Assembly (NCBI RefSeq): GCF_949628215.1
Contig: NC_134287.1
Location: forward strand, 22,017,501 to 22,081,500
Reading direction: 5' to 3'
Length of the DNA: 64,000 nucleotides
Source: Phalacrocorax aristotelis
Lineage: Eukaryota; Chordata; Aves; Suliformes; Phalacrocoracidae
Part shown: piece after piece, positions 10,840-24,000 of the stretch
Layout: each line of letters begins with the position of its first letter
How positions within the stretch are numbered: position 1 is the first letter of the stretch
Translations under genes and position numbers: made by a program
The notes under the pieces: generated by a model
What the model was told of the DNA's origin: nothing
Databases searched by the model: none
What the model saw: the letters and a program-made list of their open reading frames with translations, nothing else

Positions 10840-13800
10840 CTCCTAACTTTCGGTCACAGGCAGGAGAGAAATTGCTGGAGAGGCGCTGGGCACATCTTTT
10901 AAAACCCTTTACGTGGATTTAATTTACCCACTCCAGCTTGAACGGATGCTAACAACCCGCGCTCCTTTGTCACATTGGCGGCGGTGTCGGCAGGTACCGG
11001 GTTTCGAGAACTTCTTCGCTGCGTTAAGCTTTGATTTTGAAACGCGTGTGGTTGCACCGGCGATGCAGCCGACAGAGAATGCTACTGGCTAGGAGGAATT
11101 TTATTTTGTTTATTTCTGCTCTTCCTCCCCTCCCTCTCTCAGCCTAGCAGAGGAGCTCTCGCAGTATTGGTTAATCTTCGAGGAGGGGAGAGCTGCTGTG
11201 ATATTTAGCAAGCTCTCTGCTACCGCTGGTACTTTCTAGTGATCCAGCGCTTTTCTAAGTGATGCGCAGTTACGAGAAGTGACGGTATTTAGGGGAAAAA
11301 AGTAGCAGTTTCCACGTCAGGCAGATTCCTGCAGTGAAGCGAAGCCTTCCACGGTTTAGGAATGGAACTACCTTTATAAAAAAATAAGGCTGTCGGCGCT
11401 GACCTTGGTTACAAATTCACGTAACGTTCACCTTTAGGCTTGTTCCGACAGCAGCTACTTTCTGGTTTGGTTTTAATTCGTGCAGAGTGACGGCTTTTAG
11501 CAGCCAGCAGCTGAGAGGGGCTGCAGGCGCTGGGCAGGAGCCCCCCTGCCCAGGTCTGGAGGCCGTTAGACCCGTGCCTGGGGTGGGTGTGGGGACGGCG
11601 GCCGTGGCAGATGTTACCCCTTGCACCGGTGTCCATCGCAGAGGTCTCAGCTTCTCCTGGGCAGGCAGACCTCGTGGGGTTGTTTCCACTGCCTGCACCC
11701 ACGGATGAGCTTGGCTGCTGCTTACACCAGCGTAAGCGCTTGGGAAACAGCTGTCCAGATGTGCTGGGGGGGGTTAAAGTTGAGTTTAGACCTAGAAAAG
11801 ACAGCACAACCTTGGTCCTGCTTTCCGGTGTCCTGACGCATGCCCTGTTACAGGTAGAGTCAGTGGAGGTGCTTCGGCTTAGCCTTTTGTGGAAGGGTTT
11901 TCGTGCCTGGCCTGGGGCTTGGAGGGTGGACCTGAGATCTGGTGACCCAGCAGGAATCGCCCGGCGGGTGGAGGCCTTAGGAAGTCCCGCAGGGGCGACT
12001 TGGAGGGCCTGGACATTAATTGTTTTATGGCATACGGATTGCATGGGTTGGGAAATTTCAGTTCATGGGGGCTCGTTCAAGGGAAGTTTATACGCCCGAT
12101 GCCTGGGAAACTGTGAAAAACACACAAATTTTGAAAAATGTTGCTGACCGGAGACTTCACCCTGTGAAGCTCACTCTGTGAGCTCCGGGAAGCCAGCGTG
12201 GACGGCACCGCGAGGCAGAGCTGCAGGGAGAGCCGGTCGTTCCAGGCCTGAGCCCTGTGATTTTCTGCCCAACCCAACACCTCGCTGTAAACCAAGAAAC
12301 GTTCTGCTGAAAAACCGTGGTGAATTTGCTTTCGTTATACAGTAACTACTTTTCGCACGGAGGCTGAGCGAGCCTTATTAAGATAGATAGGGGTTCACCA
12401 AATATTTATAAAGCAGACTCCTCGCCAGCCCCACGCCGCTCCCAAGGCCGGCAGTCTGTCCGCGCAGACGATGTGGGGCTGGCACGTGCCCTCCCTCAAA
12501 CCCCCACCGTCAAACCCCCCTACAAAGCACCGCCTTTCGTTACGGCCTGCAGACGGGCTGTGTGGTGCGTAAGGCTTGAAAATTAATTGTGCCACTCTCT
12601 GTTGCATTACCCGGCCGCTTCTGAAAATTTAAAAAGATCACATATTTTTCACATGCTCATTGTGCTCTTCAGGAAAGAAAGCTTGGTTATGCTCCAGCCT
12701 TCTGAACCAACAGCACGCGCGCAAACTAGCAGGTGACTGAATGGCATCAGGTATTTAAAAGCCCGGAATCGTATTCTTTCTAAATGCTTTGGACCACCTG
12801 GGTGCGGTGCAGCCTCGCCGGAGTCAGAGGGCTGCTCCTGGGCTAGCAGTGGTCCCTTTTATTTTGACACCGTGTGTATTCTTGGCATCTTTCACTCCTG
12901 GATTAAATTACGGTGCTCTGGGACTGCTGTCTAACGGCAGCTACTTAAGTTATTAGAGTAGAACTGTGACAACATCTTGGTGCTCCTTACCTCTTTATTC
13001 TTAGCTCGCTTTTTAGTGCACCGCACTCTCTATCAGCAGTTTTCATTCCTCCTTCTTTAATCTTACCTCCAGCCTTCAGTGTGTTCGAATGGCTCCTTTC
13101 AGCGCTGAGGCAGTGAAACTCCCGACTCCAGCTCTGCGGCGGGGATGCTACAGAAGCCAGCAGTGACGTTTCCCCACGGTATAAGCATGTTACCTTTGCA
13201 ATTTCTCTCCTCCATCAGCCTGGGGCATCTTGTCTGCTCCCAAATCAGGGTATTCCTCACGGCAGCGCGCCTTTGCAGCTCTTTTTCAAGTGGACACGCT
13301 GCAGCCGTGTCTCTACACATATAAAGTATGCAATTAAATACCTGCAGCTCACTAAACCTGTCTTATAGGTGGGAGGGTGAGCTCGGGCACCAAAGTTCCC
13401 CTGCACTACGTCAGCAATAAGGTTCCCAGTGAAGCGACCACGACGGCGAGTGCACGGCCCCGATCCGTGTGCACCCACACCTCAGAGTAAGTCCCGCTTC
13501 ACTTTTCCTCCGTGCAAGGGCTCGGCGCGCCACCAGCGTTAGGATGCAAAGGCAAGGCCCACCTTGGAGCGACTTTAGGAAAGCGCATTTCGGGTGCGAC
13601 CCAACGGCCCTTTATACAAGACCCGGCGCATTAGTGAAGGCATCCCTTTAAAGGGGGATTACTTTCAGCTCATGAGTTATTTTTAACAACCTTGAATAAA
13701 GACTCTCGGTTTTTAGCAATCACAAAATTTTCCTTACGCGCTGAAATCTCTCCCGGTTATTTTTTTCATGCTGAAAGGGAAGTAAGTAAAGTGCGGTGAT

Positions 13801-16800
13801 AGAAAAGGTCGTACTCTCCAAACCATAAAAAAAAGTAATGTCATCTCCTCTAGCGCTGGAGGTTAAACACGTTAGCGGGAAGTGTCAGGGATGGACGAGG
13901 ACACTGACTGAAGCGGCGGCCCCTTCCTTAAGCAACTGTCTTTGTGCACCGCCTCGAATCCCCCAGCTCAGAGCCCTCCTGGAAGCGGGGTCGCGGGGTG
14001 GGAGGTCACCGATCGCGCAGCCACGAGTTCAAGAGAGAATGTGGCAGCAGCGCTCACCGGGGACCACGCCAACCAAAACCACGGCGACTTCACCAACGGG
14101 CAGGGAGGCCTGTCAGGCATGCAGAAAATGCAGCCGCTTCTCGCCATGTATCAGGAATTCAAACAAAAAACAGCAGCGACAGGGAATGTTTGCCTCCAGG
14201 CCTGTTTGCCAGCGCAAAAGTGTTGCGACCTGCTGATGGAGGCAGGTGGAATGAGGGAGGAAAACGTGAGCATTATAAAAAAAAAAACAACGGCAAGGAG
14301 AATAGTGAATTTAAATATCGCTAGCAGAGAACTCCACCAGCAGACTCTGCTGGAAATTGTCTTAGACACCACGATGCAAAAATGCTCCCTTTTTGAAAGG
14401 AAAATGATCTAATCAAGATGTATGTGCATGGCAATGTACTCACAGGGAGAGTAAGCTGGAGTTATCTGCTTCAATTACGTGCACTTACTGTGTTCCTGTC
14501 CTACCAAAGGATGCGAATAATAAATATGAAACAGTTATTTCCCGTCCTAGCTGAGTAACTCAGCTCACATTCTGAGCTGGACACGAAGAATGCAAAAAAG
14601 AAGTTACGAGGTAAAAATATTGTGAATATTTCTGAGCAATCTTGTATACAAGATGCTGTCCTGCAGCCAGCAGTAGCTTGATATCCAATGGGATGCTGGG
14701 ATGTGCCCGTGGGGGAGAATCGTTCACGATCTCTTGGTATGAGAAGGGAAACCGGAGGCGGTGTTCGGGACCCCTGAGCAGGCGAGTTTCGATCCTACCT
14801 GTGCCCACCAAAAGCTAATCTAGAAATGACGGGGCTGGCAAAAAGCCATGCGTTTCTCCCCCTTGCCCCTAGCCACGCTCTGCGCCCCGCCATGCCGGTG
14901 ACGGGCTCGTCGGGGCTGGCACCTCCCGAGGCTCAGACCCCTCGCCGCTTCCCCTGCGAGGAGAACGCGCCGCCTTCAAATTGGCGGCAGGTCAGGGATC
15001 GCCGTTTGCAGCCAGAAGCCCGCGGCAGAAAGCGCGCCTGGGCGTACCTTACCATTCGGGTGGCTAGTTGTTCCTGGTCAGACGATGTATTTTCCTAGCA
15101 TAAATTATGAAAATGGCTGGTATTCCTGTCTGAGCAGCTTTACCAAAAATGAACTTTGGTTGAACGCAAATGGCAGATAAAGCAGGAAACGAGTTAAAAA
15201 GTGATGCAGGCCTTCATTTCTTTTAAGGTAAAATGACTGGTCCCAGGTCCCGTCACCTCGTAGACCTGCCTAGATAGGTCTTGAACCCACTAAATAATAG
15301 ATTTGAGTGTGGTTTTATTTGTCTGCTTTGTTTTGGGTGGAATTATATCTACCATCTGCTTACTTCTGCTGTGTTACCAGTAAAAGTTGTGTTTTGCTGA
15401 TTGAATCTACTTCACAACCGGATGCTCAATGTTTATTAGGCACAAATGTTTAACTGCTCTTTTATTAATTGAAATTAGAGAAGATATAGGCAAGAGCTCA
15501 TCTATTGTTTATTGCTTTTATTTTACTCTCATAGCTGAGAAATTTAGACCTGAAGTAAGACACACATTTTTCAAAATAACCCCTCACGCCCTGTTCTAGC
15601 ATGTCAGCACAGGACTGAAGCCGGCCATCACGACGTCACGGATGTGAGAAAGCAAGAATTTGGGGGGTGATTAAATTAATCCGTTAGTGCACTTTGAGTA
15701 TTAGCAGCGTCAGAAGGTTTTCGCTACCTGCAGTTCTCCATTCCAGCGCTCTGTTAAAAAAGTAACACTGAAAATATGCTTCCCTCGCTTCTTTTCTTTT
15801 TTTAAGTGATAGATTTATCTCCTAATTTTGCTTTTGTTTCACAGTCTTTTATAGGACTCTCGGACAGTTTATAGATGCCAGCTGACACCTGTAAAGTTCA
15901 CCTGAAGCTGTTCAGCGATTTAAACCGCCACGACGCGATTTATCTAGAACTCTTAATGCACAGAAAAGGGAAAAATTGATTAGAGTTGATGATGAACTCT
16001 TCTGTTCTGTCTTTATAATGTGGATGTAAACCTGTCAGGTTTTACAACTGCCCTCACGCTGCTTCATTTAAACATATCTTTTGAGGGGAGACCGTGCGTT
16101 TCTCTCCCAGCCTGGGGCCCTGCTGCTCCCAGCCGTGGCGGGGGGTCCAGCGCAGGGATGGGGCGCAGGGCGGCCCCGGCACCAGCACCCTTTCCTGAGA
16201 AAGCTACAGGCAGCCCACCTGTGGCTATGCGGTGTTTTTAAATTTTAACTTGATAAATTCAAATTAGTGGAAGAATAATAGAAAAGGGAGGGGGAAAAAA
16301 AATCTTATTTTATTACTCCGGGAGCCTTTGCCCCTGCCGGGTCGCCTCGTCAGACCGGAGCCCAGCGGTTTGTCCGGCCCAGGTTTGGGTGATCCAGGCA
16401 ATGGGGCTTTGATGGCCTCCCCTGACACACGGCTCCACAACACACACTTCTCAGGTTAACTGGGGTGGTTTTTTTTTTGCGTCTTAAAACTTTCTTTGAC
16501 GAGCTCAGATATGCAAAACAAAGGGACAAAAAATACGACTCGCAAGATGTTCTTTATCTGTCCTGCGGTATTCTTCCTTTAATGCTGGCCTTTTCAAACT
16601 CACCTAAATATTCAGGATGGCCTAGTAATTATATATTTATTTCAAATGAAAGCCGAGAGGCTTTTGTAATCAGATGGTTGTAGCATCTGTAAATCTGACT
16701 AAAGCACTGAATCTCATGCTAATCCTGCTATTCACAATTATGTCAAGTTTGATCATCTGAAAAAAGCCGCCTTCTTGCTTGGTATTTATCATCTTTCAGA

Positions 16801-17750
16801 CAGTAGCAGACAGTGATCTTTTACTCCCTCATGCAACATTCCAGCAAGCGTTATATATTTCAGAGACATTTCCGTGTATGTATATGCTACGAATTGTATG
16901 CAATATTCCAGAATGGTTCCACCAGTAGCGTACAGGGAAACATTATAGTATTAACCACCTCTCACCTCGCCCATTACCATGTTTCTTTTCCTAACATACT
17001 GCAGTATAAGAAGCATCTGATTTCCTGTTTAAGTGCCATATAATCACTTGTTACACATAACAGCACACTTCCTTTTAATGCTTAAATCCTGGGAGCTGCG
17101 ATTTCCAGAGGCCTCGCGACTGCTTCAGCGATCCTCTATGAATCGTTGAGCCCATCAGACCTGATCCCTGGAATAAAACAGCCCACAGGGCTTCACCAAA
17201 GTCCTCTTTGGATACTGACACAACATATAATATTGATTAAAAAAGAAGGTGGGTAATCAAGAATCCACAACAGCTCTTGGTAAGCTGTTTCCGGCGATTA
17301 ATCACTCCTACCGATGCGATTTTCTCCTTATTTTCTACACAAATGTACCAAACCGTCACTGTTAGGCCCTGGGCCTTGTGCTCCTGACTGTCCCGGGCAG
17401 CGGGATTTGCTGCTCAGCGACTTCGTCGGGGCTTTCGGATCCGAGCACAGACCAGATGGGCAGCCCAGCGCCCGAGCAGCCCCGGCGATGGCCGAGCGCG
17501 GCCGAAGCCGGGAGGCAGTGAGGTGGTCGTGACCCACAGCCGCGCCAGCCGATGAACGGGGCCAAATGTGGGGGTTTGGCCTCGGCTCTGCCCGCAGCTC
17601 CGCCGTGCGGAGCCTCCCCGCACATCAACTGTCCTGCTTGCTGCGAACCGCGCCGCCGCCGGGCTGAGCTTGGACAGACGAGGTCCCGACTTGTAAGGAA
17701 CAGCGATCCAATCGGAAAGTTTAAATTACTATAAGTGGTAATATTTATTC
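10840..17750. other. Intergenic, no gene recognised
   Basis: Mixed composition. A moderately GC-rich segment (about 11,480-12,020) contains open frames on both strands that look like chance products: no domain, no splice context, low-complexity composition. AT-rich blocks at about 15,100-15,980 and 16,450-17,060 carry many ATTA and TTTAAA motifs and are candidate regulatory elements. No tRNA, repeat family or coding exon is supported. Confidence 0.4.
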
Positions 17751-20700
17751 ATTTAAGATGACGCCTCATGCGCCCCTTCAGTGCCCCGAGCACAAGGCTG
17801 GGACCCAGAGCTCCCGACCGCCCATGTCCCCTCTCCCAGGAGCCACCCACCCAGCCAGGCATCCCCAGCACGGAGAGGGCGGCTGCAGTGCCGATGCCCT
17901 GCTCGGCCTCCAACGCCCGCAGCAAAACACAGCTCTCGGGTCACCTCTTTCCCACCAGGCTGGAGCTTGCTGTAGGGGGCATGGGGACGGGTCTATGGTC
18001 TCCAGCAGCACATTGCAGAGATGTCCTGGGAATCTTTTAGATGAGACATCAATTATGTGGTTGCCTGGGGTTGTGGGCACCCCGACGTGGTGGCTCCAGC
18101 GGTTCCTTCCAGTATTGCCCTTCCATATTTTTCTCTGGGGCTTCCCAGATAAAAGCGAGCGTGTCTATAACGGTGGATGACCCGGGTGTGTTTCAGAGGG
18201 GCTGTGCAGGCTCGGCCACGTGCATGCACCGTGAGCCCCGGGCACGGTGGCATCACTGCGTGCCTGCGGGGCGCCTGCACCAGCGCGTTCCCAGCAGCAC
18301 CGGGGTCACTCCAGCGGCGCAGCGTGGGTGTTTGGTGCATGCAGAACGGTCCTTCGTTTGGGATTTTTAGAGACGAGCTGAGAAAGTAATTCCTCCTTTG
18401 TCACTGGATGAAATTTTGCTCTGTAGATTCAGGGAACTCCAGTGGTGCGTGGCCAGTCCTGGAGGAGCTCCCCGGCTTCGGCACTGAGCTCCGCACTGAA
18501 GCATCGTGCACAGGAAGGGGCGATGTGTCCCCAGCTCTGCAGCACTTGGAGCTCCCCCAAAACTCGGGCGCTGCTCGGGTGTGGAGGGGTAGATTGGGTA
18601 GGAAATAACAGGGTCTTTGGTTTCCTTCACTTTCCCCCATGGGGTGGGGCAGAGGCAGCTGGGGCTGTGCCAGGTGCTGCTGATCACTTCATCGGATGAG
18701 AAGGGTTTGCTCAGGTGGCTGCGATAACCCTGGGGAGGATTTATTGGGTGGCTCCCCCAGGCCCAAGGCCTTTTGGGACTGCAGGAGCTAAGGGTTGCTC
18801 TTGATGGTTGTTTCTCCTTTGCATGCAAGAAGGGGTATGTGTACGTGAATGATCCGGCCCTGGGGGCAAGAAGACTTTTTATGTTCTGGTGGGATGAATG
18901 GGGTTCTCTTGTATTCCTCATGGTAAGTAAACTGAAGGAACAGTGGAACATCGACCTTAGCTGTTTTAAGAGTATGGTAATCTCTAAGCCTTGGGATACT
19001 GCATGTGTGCAGGGACCTTGATTTTTGGATTTGTTTGGGGGGGGGGGGGGGGGGGGAGGGAGTCATTTGGCAGAACGGCTTAAACGCACCAGCCTTGGGG
19101 TGAAGTCCCCTTGCTGAAGCTGGTGACAGCTCAGCCCTTCCCTGACAAAGGGCAGCCTGAAGCTCTGGGTGCTCAGGGGTGAGGGGCACCCTTCTTTTGG
19201 GAGTGGTGGGTGCCTTGCTGTGTGGACCACCTGTGGCCTTATGCGGCAGTTAAGGTGGACAGCTTGCTGTGAGTACCTGGGGGTAAGTGTCAGAGCATGA
19301 AAAGCCTCTTGTCCAGCACTAATACTGGGCAGTGGGACTGTGTGTAGGTGCATGTTGCCTGCTTTGAGGAAAACAGCCCATGTGCATACAATGATGTACT
19401 GTATTTTAATTAATTTGCTCCAAGTTACTACTTTGAGGATAATACAAAGCTGGGAGGGGGTTGCTAGAAAGCCAAGTGAGGATTTCTGGGTGGCTGGTCC
19501 TGGAGGGTGCCCACGAGGTGGAGCAGACCTGCTGTGCGCAGCCAGCCCTCCCCAAGGGGCCACGCAGGAAGGGGGGGGGGGGCGGCGTAAAAACCTGCCT
19601 GTGCTGTTGCTCTTACCCATTGCTGAAACTTTGATTGCCCAAATGCAGAGGTGAAATGTAGACTAATGCACATGAAAAGAGTAAGTGGAGTAGGGAAATC
19701 AGAAAGCAAATTGCTGCTACTTTTTTCCTGTTCAGTGCAAAAAAGTGTGTGTAATTTTTTTAACAAGGCTTGTCTGTAGGAGCCCAGGCCTGGAGCCGTG
19801 CTATGGCGAGAGCATCCCAAACACTTTGGAGTTGCCCATCTAATGGCAGAGCTCTTAATGGTTTTCTTCTACTCTGTGTCCACAAATGCAGATCGGTATC
19901 TGCTCGTTACAGATGGAATACCTCAGGGATGTAATCTTAGGGCTGTAATTTTATGGAGATGAGGCCAAAGTCAAGAAATATCTTTTCTGGGCATTGTAAG
20001 AAAACCAAACTGCCCATTGTGGGTCTCTTCTGGCAGCGCTCAGGAGCGCAGATACCACAAGCCACTTCGATCGACAGCAGCCTGGAACACCGCTGGTGTC
20101 ACAGCCCCCACCGCCAGCCCTGGCCAGGCTCTCACGAGCAAACCCCTCCTGCAGAACCTTTGCATGTGCTGGGAAATAGAGGAAAGGAGCTGCTTTGACT
20201 CTGAAGTTAGCAACAGTGAAGTAAAATAAATCGCCGCACTACGATGAAATGAGCTGATACCAAAAAATCAACCGTATTGACTTAGAAATAGCATTATAAA
20301 TGCCACCGAATTCAAAATAAGGTTTCCATAAAGCTCTTAAAATAGGGGACATGTAAAAATATGCTGAGTGAAGCCGCCTGTGGAAGGAAGTCCTGTCCTG
20401 AAACTTTCATGAGAAATCCTGGATAGAGGCGTCCGTGTGTGTCCTTGGGTCGCTGCTGGTGTGGGATGGGTCCCTCCCTGTCCGCTCCCTTACGCACAGG
20501 AGCATCGCCTGGTGCTGCTCAGCACCGGGTTTGCTCCACTGAGAGTGGGGAGCTCTGATTACTCCTCATGTAAACTGAACTTTTTTTAATTCCTGGTATG
20601 TTTAAAAATGGTATTTTGTTTTGCGAGCATTATGGTGGGATCCATACTGCACAGTGCAGAACTGTGAAGATGGTGCATGACTGATTTGGGCAACATGCAG

Positions 20701-23700
20701 GGTTTATCTTGGGAAAAAATAATGAGAGGAAGGAATAGGATATGTATTTTCCGTGGGGGCTGGAAGCAGGCACTGGGTCATGCTTGTGTCTTTACTATCG
20801 AACAAACATGTTGATGGCAATAGTCCTAAATTGACTTGGCTGATGCCTAAAATGAGCTGGATATTGCTGTAGAGAAATTATCTGCACTTTATTAGATGCT
20901 CTACTTTATTTGGTTTTGAAAAACAGCTTTGACTTGAATGGATCTTCCTGATCTGGGTTGTTTGGTGCACTAATTGTAATCCTGTAGCCATAACTCTTTA
21001 AAATATCTCTACAGATGTACTAATAGATCCTGTTAGGGTAGTTAAAGTATAAAAACATTTGTCTTTAAAATATCATTCTGTCTCTTCCTACTGAAGTAAA
21101 ATGAACTTGTGCGATCTTATCAGGCTTTGCAGGCCTGCCATCTACTGGTTATTTTTTTGTAAGGTGGTTTGTGGGGCCTGATCTCTCCAGCTCTCCAGAG
21201 AAAGGTTTTAAACTTCTTTAACAGAGCTGCTGGCTCCAGGGCTGGGAACGCTGCTGGGGAGAGGGCCTCTAGCCTGTGTGTGTGCCAGGCAGGGCTTGCC
21301 CCCAGCACCAAGGGTCGCACCAGCAAGCGGTTGCCTTATTTCTGTGCTTTCCGAACCCCGCCCAGCCGAGATGTTGGATGTACAGCGCACACACGAGGGT
21401 CACGACTATTCCAGCCGACTGGGAGAGAAGCCTTGCTCTCGCCCTCCTCTCCCCCGCCCCGGCGGTGCAGGGAACAGTTGTTCTCTCGGACTATTTTTAA
21501 ACCTGTGCGGACAGTGGGCTTAGCGAGCGCTGCCTCAGATCTGCCGGGCACGGCTGCCTCGCGCTCATGACTGGCCCCGTACAAAATGCAGCGGTGACAG
21601 ATAATACCCACACGCGGTAGGTCGGAGACAGAGCTGTAAAGGTTATGTTTCCAGCTTGCCGTCAGGAGCTTCTCAGCATGCAGTGTGGCTGGTATTCCCC
21701 CTTTTCTGACTTTCATTACTATTTTTCCAGTGATTGGGAATGTCAGCCTTTCCCGCGCTGTTCTACAGGTGCAGCCGCACTAGGATGTGCTGAACTCAGT
21801 CGATGCTTTGCGAGAGCAAAGATCCCACCAGGTTGTGATGTGGTTTATCGATAAAGAGCTTTAAGGCAGAGGAAACGGCCCTGTGCTCTGGGGTGAGCGT
21901 CTGCATGACGTGCCCAGGTGCACCGTCCCCTCCTCGAGCACTTTCTTGAACATACTCTCTGCTTTTTACGTGTTTCTGCTTAGTCCCAAGTGAGGTATTG
22001 TGGTGCTTCAAGGAAGAGCCAGCCCAGCGCACTGAAGTCCTTGCTGAAGGAGGAAGCAATAATTCTTTATTTAAAAGAGATTATAGCTTACTGCTGTAAA
22101 TTACCGTATCTCTTTATCTGATCATGTAGCTAACGGCTCTGTGAAAGCTTAATGACAACTGGAGCCTTCTGCTGCACCGCGGCGGCTGAGTAGGAGGCTG
22201 GGAGCTGCTCGGGGCGGTAGAAGCAGCCGCCGGGGCCGAGCAGGACCCGTGCACGGCACGGTGGGCTCATGGTGCGCTCTTACGAGCACTGGTGTGGGTG
22301 CAGGGTTGTTACGCAGAAATTAAGATTTGCAGGTAGGAAGAGGAGCTGGAGCTCAGTGCGGCAGCAGGGGGTGGTCTGATCCTGCAGCTGCCCCTGGGCT
22401 GCTGAGCCTCTCATCTGACTCGGCTTCCTTTTCACTCTCTTCTGAAGGCTACGTGTTACTGTGTACTTTGCTTTCCTTATTTCTGATTAGGTAATAAATA
22501 ATCAAGTAATAGCTGCTACAAGTGAACCCATTTTAATAGCTGTCTCTTCCAGCTGTAGGTGGGTGTTAAACTTCTGGGCACTGAGATCTCTGTGCCTTTT
22601 TTCCCAGGCGTTGGCTTGTGGGGAAAATTCCTGGGAGGTCAAAGATAGAGTATGCTTAAAAATGAGCGACGCTTCAGTACCTCACCCCTGTAGTCTCGGC
22701 GCTGCTGGGCTTCTCAAGGGAAAGCCTTCCCCAGGAGCTGCTGGCTCCTGCAGTGCTCCCTGTTAACCTGGCTCTTACTGGAACAACTATTTACAACTGA
22801 GCGAAACCCTGGTCCTACTGAAATCAATGCTATTGACCTCTCAGCGACTGATGTATTAGTCCTGTTGAATAACAGCTCTCAACTTTTACACTGATCTATG
22901 CAATGGAAAAAGCTTTTAGTGGCTACCACAAGCTGAACTCCTGCCCGAGCCCGTTCTTGTTTTGTTGTGCCAGATACGTACCCAAAACCGAGTCAGCTGT
23001 TGAGCTGTGAATCTGTACGGCGGAGCAGATCCAAACTGTTTAAGAAGATCAAGCCTGTGTTTGTTAAGGCTTAAAAATAACATCTTGCCAAGCACAAGCT
23101 GTAATTTCCTGGGCCTTATGGGCGAGGATGCTCAGCCTTGGGAAGGGCGATGGTGCCACCAGAGCTTGGCCTCGTGTTTGACATGGAGCGCTGCCTGCAA
23201 ACTGCTTTAAATTGTAAAGGCATCAACCCAAAGGCATCCTGCGCCCTGCGAGGGGCTGTTGGCATCAGCTTGAGCTGGGCCCTGCCCTGGCGCTGGGGCT
23301 TTGTAGGGGCCTTACAAGGGGGCTTCCCCCTCTGCTGCTCTTGCTCTCTTGGGTATCTCTGCTGGCAGATAGCAGAGCTGGTGTGTAGTCTTTACTGGCA
23401 GATGTTTTGTAACCTGGGAAGGATATATCTACCCAATTTGCCTGTTCTGTGCTCTTTCATAAGAAATTGGGGCTGGTAGGAGAGTGAAAAACACTGTTGG
23501 TTGGTGCTAAGAGCTTTCCAAGCAAACAAAAAACCCCACACCAAAATAATGAGTGTCAGTTCAGAAACTTTAGTAGCTTCCAACTTCAAATGTTAAATTT
23601 TTTTTGGCTTCAGACACTATTTTCTGCAGAGTCCTCTGTGAAAACTCTGTGCAGACTGGAGCGGTGGGAGCTGGGGTGCATGGGTGGGGGGCTGCCCCGG

Positions 23701-24000
23701 GGCACAGCATCTCCTGCTGCGGTGGGGTGTCAGTGGGCGTCTTCGCTGCCCCGTGGCAGTCTGGTGGTTGCACCCGTATTTTGTGTCGCTTGCTTCTCGC
23801 GAATGCAGGTGCCCTCCTCGCTGTGCCTGGCTCTGCGGTGGGTCCAGCAGCCCCTGGGAAGGCTGGGGGCGCGGGGTGGGCTGTGCCCGTGGGAGCTGCC
23901 GTCCCGCCGGAGCGTCTGACCTCCCACGGCGACTCCTGTAAACATCTGTCAATATTAGTCACATATTCTAGGTTTTTAATTGATCATGCTGCCTCCTTGT
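17750..24000. other. Intergenic, no gene recognised
   Basis: Moderate GC with frequent stops. Several open frames of 100-195 codons exist (for example minus strand 18,367-18,951 and 19,063-19,620), but none shows a recognisable motif and several share the same DNA in opposite strands. The only definite structure is a pure G tract at 19,037-19,056 and a shorter one near 19,570. Confidence 0.4.
19037..19056 (+). repeat. Poly-G tract (20 G)
   Basis: Twenty consecutive G residues followed by AGGG. This is a simple homopolymer and is likely to be unstable and variable in length. Confidence 0.85.

Noticed and set aside
11409..12044. A 211-codon minus-strand frame
   Set aside because: No motif, no splice context, Ser/Pro/Thr-rich composition, and opposed by an equally long plus-strand frame.
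13942..14412. A plus-strand frame with protein-like stretches (MQKMQPLLAMYQEFKQK)
   Set aside because: Part of it is covered by equally open frames in other phases and it ends in poly-Lys from an A-run. I recognise no family and no start or splice support.
18367..18951. A 194-codon minus-strand frame
   Set aside because: No recognisable domain; overlapping chance frames on the other strand; no promoter or splice evidence.
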